Shown here piece after piece: positions 4,053 to 7,421 of a stretch of 7,421 bases of DNA. The position numbers were made by a program, and so were the translations under genes. The notes below the pieces were generated by a model that searched no databases, was not told the DNA's origin, and worked only from the letters and a program-made list of their open reading frames with translations. The first letter of the stretch is position 1; the number at the start of each line of letters is the position of its first letter. The stretch comes from Oscillatoria sp. Prado101 (GTDB lineage Bacteria > Cyanobacteriota > Cyanobacteriia > Cyanobacteriales > Oscillatoriaceae). The stretch spans positions 1 through 7,421 of the forward strand of contig JALOOK010000230.1 of NCBI GenBank assembly GCA_025454445.1, in the 5' to 3' direction.

Positions 4053-5903
4053 ATGCTGCTAGAAAACTCAGAGCAGAAGACAACCCGCTTGTTGCGCCCG
4101 TTAACAGCTATCTTAACAGAAGCCGGCGCAACCTTAATAAACACTCTCACAGGTCATACCGGCGGAGTCACTGCTGTGGCACGCACTCCGGACGGGACAC
4201 GGGTGATTTCCGGTTCAGATGACAAAACTCTCAAAATTTGGCATCTGGAAACCGGCCAGGAACTCAACACCCTAAAAGGTCATACCGACTGGGTGAGAGC
4301 GATCGCCGTCACCCCCGATGGCACGCGGGTGATTTCCGGTTCAGATGACGGCACTCTCAAAGTCTGGAATTTGCAAACGGGAGAAGAGCTAAACACCCTC
4401 AAAGGGCATACCGACTGGGTGCGAGCCGTAGCAGTTACTCCAGACAGCAAGCGGGTGATTTCTGGTTCCTCTGACAGCACCATAAAAATCTGGAATCTGG
4501 AAACCGGTGCGGAACTAAAAACCCTTGCAGGTCATATTGGGCCAGTACGCGCTTTGGCAGTCACCCCAGATGGCAAGCGGCTGATTTCCGGTTCATTTGA
4601 CCACACCCTGAAAGTGTGGGATCTGGAAACAGGAAAGCAACTCAACACCCTGACTGGCCATCCCGACACCGTGCGAACAGTTGCCCTCACCCCAGATGGC
4701 TTGCGGGCGATTTCCGGTTCAGCTGACGGCACTCTAAAAGTCTGGGATCTCAAAGCATTCAAGCCACTTTTTACCCTAAAAGGGCATAGCGACACAGTAC
4801 GCTCTCTAGCGGTTACGCCAGATGGCAAACTGCTGATTTCTGCTTCAGACGACCGCAGTCTGAAAGTCTGGAATCTGGAAACAGGCAAGAAACTTTTCAC
4901 CTTCACCGGTCACACCGGCACGGTGCGAGCGGTGGCGCTCACCCCAGATGGCAAGCGGCTAATTTCTGTGGCTTCTGACCAAACTCTCAAAGTTTGGTAT
5001 TTAAACACTGAAAATAATTTTATCACGCTCACGAGTCACACTGACAAAGTGCTGGGCGTGGCGGTGACACCAGATGGCAAGCGGGTGGTTTCTGGGGCAT
5101 TTGACAAAACGCTCAAAGTATCCAGTCTGGAAACAGGGCGGCAACTTTTCAGCCTCAAAGGTCACACCGGCGAGGTGCAAGCTGTAGCAGTCACCCCAGA
5201 TGGAAAGCGGGCGATTTCTGGGGCGAGAGACTGCACGCTTAAAGTCTGGGATTTGCAAACTGGAAAGGAACTAAATACCCTTGCCGGTCATTGCGGATGG
5301 GTGCGTTCTGTAGCAGTCACACCTGATGGCAAGCGGGCGGTTTCAGCCTCGCTAGACGAAACGCTTAAAGTCTGGGATTTGCCAACAGGAAAAGAACTTT
5401 TTACCCTAAAGGGTCACACAAACTCGGTACAGGCGGTAGCTGTCACCCCTGATAGCAAGCTGGCGATTTCAGCTTCAGTTGACCAAACGCTTAAAGTCTG
5501 GGATTTGGAAACCGGAGAGCAACTTTTCACCTTTTTTGGGCACACCGGCACAGTACGCGCCGTCGCAGTCACCCCTGATGGAAAGCGGGTGATTTCCGGT
5601 TCGTCCGACCAAACTCTCAAAGTCTGGGATTTGGAAAACCGCCAGAAACTTTTCACACTCGTTGGTCATACCGGCAGGGTGCGAGGAGTGGCGATTGCAC
5701 CGGATGGAAAGCGGGTGATTTCGGCTTCAGAAGACAGCACTCTCAAGGTGTGGGATTTGGAAAGTGCGGAGGTGATTGCCAGTTTCACCGGCGCAGATGC
5801 CTTGTGGTGCTGTGCGGTTGCGCCGGATGGGGTGACAGTGGTTGCCGGTGAAGCCTCAGGACGAGTGCACTGTCTGCGATTGGAACAAACCCCGCAGCAA
5901 TAG
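4053..5903 (+). CDS. Stand-alone WD40 repeat protein, 14 repeats (two propellers)
   Basis: A 616-residue protein. Residues 1-29 are a linker (RLLRPLTAILTEAGATLI), then fourteen 42-residue WD repeats fill 30-616. The consensus is roughly TLxGHTxxVRAVAVTPDGKR followed by VISGSxDxTLKVWDLETG. Fourteen repeats suit two seven-bladed propellers. Repeat 8 has lost its Trp-Asp (KVSSLETG) and repeat 7 reads KVWYL. Repeat 14 (576-616; CCAVAPDGV...AGEASGRVH) is a diverged cap I recall from related cyanobacterial proteins. In that family the LRPLT linker and WD array are often attached to an NB-ARC/NACHT-type NTPase or another effector; none is present here, and the strong ribosome site argues against a 5' truncation. 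No signal peptide is seen, so it is probably a cytoplasmic scaffold or recognition protein. The partner is unknown and no adjacent gene is an obvious one. Confidence 0.95.
   Translation: MLLENSEQKTTRLLRPLTAILTEAGATLINTLTGHTGGVTAVARTPDGTRVISGSDDKTLKIWHLETGQELNTLKGHTDWVRAIAVTPDGTRVISGSDDGTLKVWNLQTGEELNTLKGHTDWVRAVAVTPDSKRVISGSSDSTIKIWNLETGAELKTLAGHIGPVRALAVTPDGKRLISGSFDHTLKVWDLETGKQLNTLTGHPDTVRTVALTPDGLRAISGSADGTLKVWDLKAFKPLFTLKGHSDTVRSLAVTPDGKLLISASDDRSLKVWNLETGKKLFTFTGHTGTVRAVALTPDGKRLISVASDQTLKVWYLNTENNFITLTSHTDKVLGVAVTPDGKRVVSGAFDKTLKVSSLETGRQLFSLKGHTGEVQAVAVTPDGKRAISGARDCTLKVWDLQTGKELNTLAGHCGWVRSVAVTPDGKRAVSASLDETLKVWDLPTGKELFTLKGHTNSVQAVAVTPDSKLAISASVDQTLKVWDLETGEQLFTFFGHTGTVRAVAVTPDGKRVISGSSDQTLKVWDLENRQKLFTLVGHTGRVRGVAIAPDGKRVISASEDSTLKVWDLESAEVIASFTGADALWCCAVAPDGVTVVAGEASGRVHCLRLEQTPQQ
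4140..5903 (+). repeat. 126-bp coding tandem repeat, 14 units
   Basis: The WD repeats correspond to 14 consecutive 126-bp DNA units with no length variation, and the stop codon is the last codon of unit 14. Long stretches are nearly identical between units (for example around 4200 and 4327), implying amplification by unequal recombination or gene conversion. Differences concentrate in a few codons per unit. Confidence 0.9.
4299..4306. repeat. HIP1 octamer GCGATCGC
   Basis: The only copy of this cyanobacterial highly iterated palindrome that I found in the window. It lies within WD repeat 2. Confidence 0.7.
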
Positions 5904-5904
5904 C

Positions 5905-5933
5905 GCCCAAAAATTGGGCATGGGGCATGGGGC
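5905..5933. repeat. Small hairpin and ATGGGGC heptamer pair after the WD40 gene
   Basis: GCCCAA (5905-5910) pairs with TTGGGC (5914-5919) around AAA, directly after the WD40 stop. ATGGGGC then occurs twice in tandem (5920-5933), like cyanobacterial short tandem heptamers. With no T-run it is at best a weak terminator. Confidence 0.5.
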
Positions 5934-5937
5934 AACA

Positions 5938-5991
5938 AGAAACCCGGTTTCTTAACTGAGAAACCCGGTTTCTTTTAGAAACCGGGTTTCT
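5938..5991. repeat. Three clustered AGAAACCNGGTTTCT palindromes
   Basis: AGAAACCCGGTTTCT at 5938-5952 and 5959-5973, then AGAAACCGGGTTTCT at 5977-5991. The last two pair as a 15-bp stem with a TTT loop, the arrangement seen at 175-207, 806-838 and 2248-2280. The cluster fills the gap between the WD40 and DUF29 genes. Confidence 0.85.
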
Positions 5992-6012
5992 GAACCATAC
6001 TTCATCCAACTG

Positions 6013-6027
6013 AAAACCGCTCTATAT
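6013..6027. repeat. Possible relic of the MITE right end
   Basis: AAAACCGCTCTATAT resembles the right terminal repeat AGAACCGCTATATAA of the element at 2210-2299, with one inserted base and end substitutions. It follows the palindrome cluster as the intact right end follows its core. No matching left end is seen before 5938. Confidence 0.35.
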
Positions 6028-6070
6028 TCGCGCACTCTCTTGCAGTCGTGCCGTGCCGGTGGGGAGACGA

Positions 6071-6092
6071 TAGCTGCAACTTCAGCTAGAAT
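6071..6092 (+). promoter_or_regulatory. Weak promoter/operator-like region of the DUF29 gene
   Basis: TAGAAT (6087-6092) is a one-mismatch -10 box about 36 bp before the DUF29 ATG. It partly overlaps a perfect inverted repeat TAGCTG/CAGCTA (6071-6076, 6083-6088). No convincing -35 box is visible, so this is tentative. Confidence 0.3.
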
Positions 6093-6128
6093 AGACATTA
6101 GCCCAATCCCAATATTGAGTCATTGATT

Positions 6129-6563
6129 ATGGAAGAATTATTCACACTCAAAGACTTGCTGCTCAAAGGTGATATCTCTGGGGCGCTGGTTATCGTTGAA
6201 GAACTCGAAGAAATGAGCCGCGACGACAAAATTAGTAATGTAGGCAGCTATGCCGTGATTCTCCTGCTGCACCTGATTAAGCAGCAAGTCGAAAATCGCA
6301 CAACTCGCTCGTGGGATTTGTCGATTCGGAACTCAGCTTCGCAAATTCAGAGAAAGAATAAGCGCCGCAAAGCCGGGGGTTATTACCTAAACTTAGAAGA
6401 GTTACGCCTAGCTCTAGAAGAAGTCTACCTGGACGCAATTAATGCTGCTGCTGAGCAAGTAGAAGGCGGGCGCTACGATGCGGCGACACTGGAAACTCTG
6501 GTCAGCCGAGAAGACATCTTGAATCGCGCTTTGGCTTTGATCTCGCCAGAAAACCCGTCCTAG
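6129..6563 (+). CDS. DUF29 family protein
   Basis: A 144-residue, largely helical, charged protein resembling DUF29 proteins, which are numerous in filamentous cyanobacteria and have no established function. The recognisable core is residues about 39-86: GSYAVILLLHLIKQQVENRT, then SWDLSIRNS and a basic RKNKRRKAGGYYL. The N-terminal segment (LLKGDISGALVIVEELEEMS) and the C-terminal helix are typical of the shorter cyanobacterial form. No signal peptide is present; the hydrophobic VILLLHLI run looks like a buried helix. ATG 6129 is preferred over the in-frame TTG at 6123. There is no clear Shine-Dalgarno site. The gene stands alone, convergent with the tRNA-Lys gene. Neighbours give no clue to its role. 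Confidence 0.75.
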   Translation: MEELFTLKDLLLKGDISGALVIVEELEEMSRDDKISNVGSYAVILLLHLIKQQVENRTTRSWDLSIRNSASQIQRKNKRRKAGGYYLNLEELRLALEEVYLDAINAAAEQVEGGRYDAATLETLVSREDILNRALALISPENPS

Positions 6564-6578
6564 CTTAACAGGGCGCTT

Positions 6579-6649
6579 CCCACTCCGCACTCGCCCAGGG
6601 ACGCCAATTCTTAATAATTGCTGGAATCCAAGTGGAGTGCGGGATTGGG
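6579..6649. repeat. Imperfect inverted repeat between convergent DUF29 and tRNA genes
   Basis: CCCACTCCGCACTC (6579-6592) pairs, with one mismatch and one bulge, to GAGTGCGGGATTGGG (6635-6649). A smaller CAATT/AATTG stem (6605-6609, 6616-6620) lies in the loop. It could act as a bidirectional transcription barrier, but the stem is imperfect and lacks a T-run. Confidence 0.4.
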
Positions 6650-6653
6650 GAAA

Positions 6654-6725
6654 TGGGTCACCAGGGATTCGAACCCTGAACCTGCGGATTAAGAGTCCGA
6701 AGCTCTGCCGTTGAGCTAGTGACCC
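6654..6725 (-). tRNA. tRNA-Lys, anticodon CTT
   Basis: The 72-nt minus-strand sequence folds as a complete cloverleaf. The acceptor stem is GGGTCAC/GTGACCC (perfect), then T8 A9, D stem GCTC/GAGC, and anticodon loop CTCTTAA with anticodon CTT (plus-strand AAG at 6691-6693). The variable loop is AGGTT, and the T arm is CAGGG-TTCGAAT-CCCTG with discriminator A. CCA is not encoded. The outermost anticodon-stem pair is a T-C mismatch (TCGGA/TCCGC). CTT decodes AAG lysine codons and complements the universal TTT isoacceptor. The 5' end overlaps the upstream hydrolase frame by 10 nt. Confidence 0.95.
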
Positions 6726-7421
6726 ACACTGATATTTAGTCTAGCATATTCTGCCGGCGATTTGACAAGGGGGTGTGCGATAAAATTTTCACTTTCCAGA
6801 ATCTGGTAAAGATCCACATCCCTTTCGAGCAAGCAGGCGTGCCCGCTGTCGGGCAGCAAGACTATCTTAGCATTTGGCAAGCAGTTTGCCAAACGTTGCG
6901 CTTCTTCGACAGAAGGCAGCAGCCGGTCTGCGCCACCGGCAATTGCCAGCACCGGCTGACTGAGAGTGCGCCAGTGGGCCTCCGCTAGCTTAAACTCCCT
7001 GAGCAGGGACAGCCGCCAGCTGGTGGTTGCCTGGGGCAGCGACTGCATGGCCCGAAGCAAATCTTGGCGCTCGCGGCGCGCCAGGCGTCCCAAAGAGGCC
7101 AGAAAAGGCAGCAGTCCGACAGTCGAGACAGGATAAATCATAGCAGGAAACCAGCTGACAAACTGCGACCCCCAGGGTAGCAAAGGTTGCCGGTTAAAAG
7201 AAGACGCCGGATTGACCAAAATCAGCCGGTCAACCAGCTTGTGGGAGCGCAGGGCCACCAACAGGGACAAGCACCCCCCAAAAGACTCCCCGCACAAATA
7301 AACAGGACGCTTGTGGCGTCCTGCTTTCAATTCCGCTCGGATCAGCTGAATTACCCTTTCCGCGAGGGCATCCCAGCCGCTGAGGTCGTCCTTAGGGATG
7401 GCCAGACAGCGGATATCAAAG
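6716..7421 (-). CDS. Alpha/beta hydrolase, 3' part (5' end beyond window)
   Basis: 234 residues are visible, starting mid-frame at the right edge (FDIRCLAIPKDDLSGWDALA) and ending ...YARLNISVGH at TAG 6718-6716. In visible numbering the nucleophile elbow is GESFGG with Ser46, the acid is Asp165 (AGGADRLLPS) and the base His194 (DSGHACLLE), a complete triad in the expected order. The order FDIRCL...IP, PVYLCGESFGGCLSL, LILVNPASSF, GGADRLLPSVEEAQRL and DSGHACLLE resembles the hydrolase half of plant plastid phytyl ester synthase/esterase-lipase-thioesterase proteins as I remember them. Their acyltransferase half is absent after it. Substrate unknown; an acyl lipid or ester is a guess. Perhaps 30-80 N-terminal residues are missing. 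An internal TTG at 7330 is not the start, because homologous sequence continues upstream. The stop lies inside tRNA-Lys. Confidence 0.85.
   Translation of the reverse strand, partial: FDIRCLAIPKDDLSGWDALAERVIQLIRAELKAGRHKRPVYLCGESFGGCLSLLVALRSHKLVDRLILVNPASSFNRQPLLPWGSQFVSWFPAMIYPVSTVGLLPFLASLGRLARRERQDLLRAMQSLPQATTSWRLSLLREFKLAEAHWRTLSQPVLAIAGGADRLLPSVEEAQRLANCLPNAKIVLLPDSGHACLLERDVDLYQILESENFIAHPLVKSPAEYARLNISVGH
6738..6768 (-). promoter_or_regulatory. Possible promoter of tRNA-Lys inside the hydrolase 3' end
   Basis: On the minus strand TTGTCA (6768-6763) and TAGACT (6743-6738) are separated by 19 bp. Transcription would begin a few bases before the tRNA 5' end at 6725. Both boxes are imperfect and the spacing is long. 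Co-transcription with the hydrolase is the alternative. Confidence 0.3.

Noticed and set aside
4280..5938. Several antisense frames opposite the WD40 gene
   Set aside because: They show the same 42-residue periodicity as the WD repeats and are shadows of a 126-bp repeat that lacks stops in one antisense frame.

Overview
The window looks like chromosome from a filamentous, repeat-rich cyanobacterium of the Microcoleus/Oscillatoria/Kamptonema type. This is an inference from content. It rests on a 14-repeat WD40 protein with the TPDGKRVISGS...TLKVWDLETG repeat style of those genomes, a DUF29 protein, a DUF2993 protein, a UPF0175/DUF3368 toxin-antitoxin remnant, a cyanobacterial-type alpha/beta hydrolase, and many copies of the odd palindrome AGAAACCNGGTTTCT between genes. 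Only one HIP1 octamer (GCGATCGC) was found.

Layout. Positions 1-126 hold six 21-bp tandem repeats and run off the left edge. Positions 126-275 and 760-908 are two near-identical copies of a dispersed repeat with a palindromic core. Between them is a dead toxin-antitoxin pair (plus strand): a UPF0175 antitoxin with one in-frame TAA, overlapped by 4 nt by a DUF3368 PIN-type toxin whose reading frame runs into the second repeat copy. A chromate-transporter gene (chrA type, minus) follows at 986-2155. Just upstream of it is a MITE-like element (2210-2299) with 15-bp terminal inverted repeats and the same palindromic core. A DUF2993/LmeA-like gene (minus) occupies 2368-3162. About 890 bp without a credible gene (3163-4052) contain dispersed hairpins and end in the promoter and structured leader of the largest gene.

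The WD40 gene (4053-5903, plus) encodes 14 repeats of 42 residues, enough for two seven-bladed propellers. Its N-terminal linker and C-terminal cap are of the kind usually seen attached to NTPase or effector modules, but it has none here. After a triple palindrome (5938-5991) come a DUF29 gene (6129-6563, plus), a tRNA-Lys(CTT) gene (6654-6725, minus), and the 3' part of an alpha/beta hydrolase gene (minus, running off the right edge). The hydrolase stop codon lies inside the tRNA.

The genes do not form one pathway. Orientation changes often, and most gaps hold palindromic repeats rather than operon junctions. The only translationally coupled pair is the decayed toxin-antitoxin module. The most interesting material is the stand-alone, internally amplified WD40 protein with its leader hairpins, the palindrome carried by elements with different outer ends, the element-disrupted toxin-antitoxin pair, and the hydrolase/tRNA overlap. 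I did not see a clear multi-gene novel defence or metabolic system.
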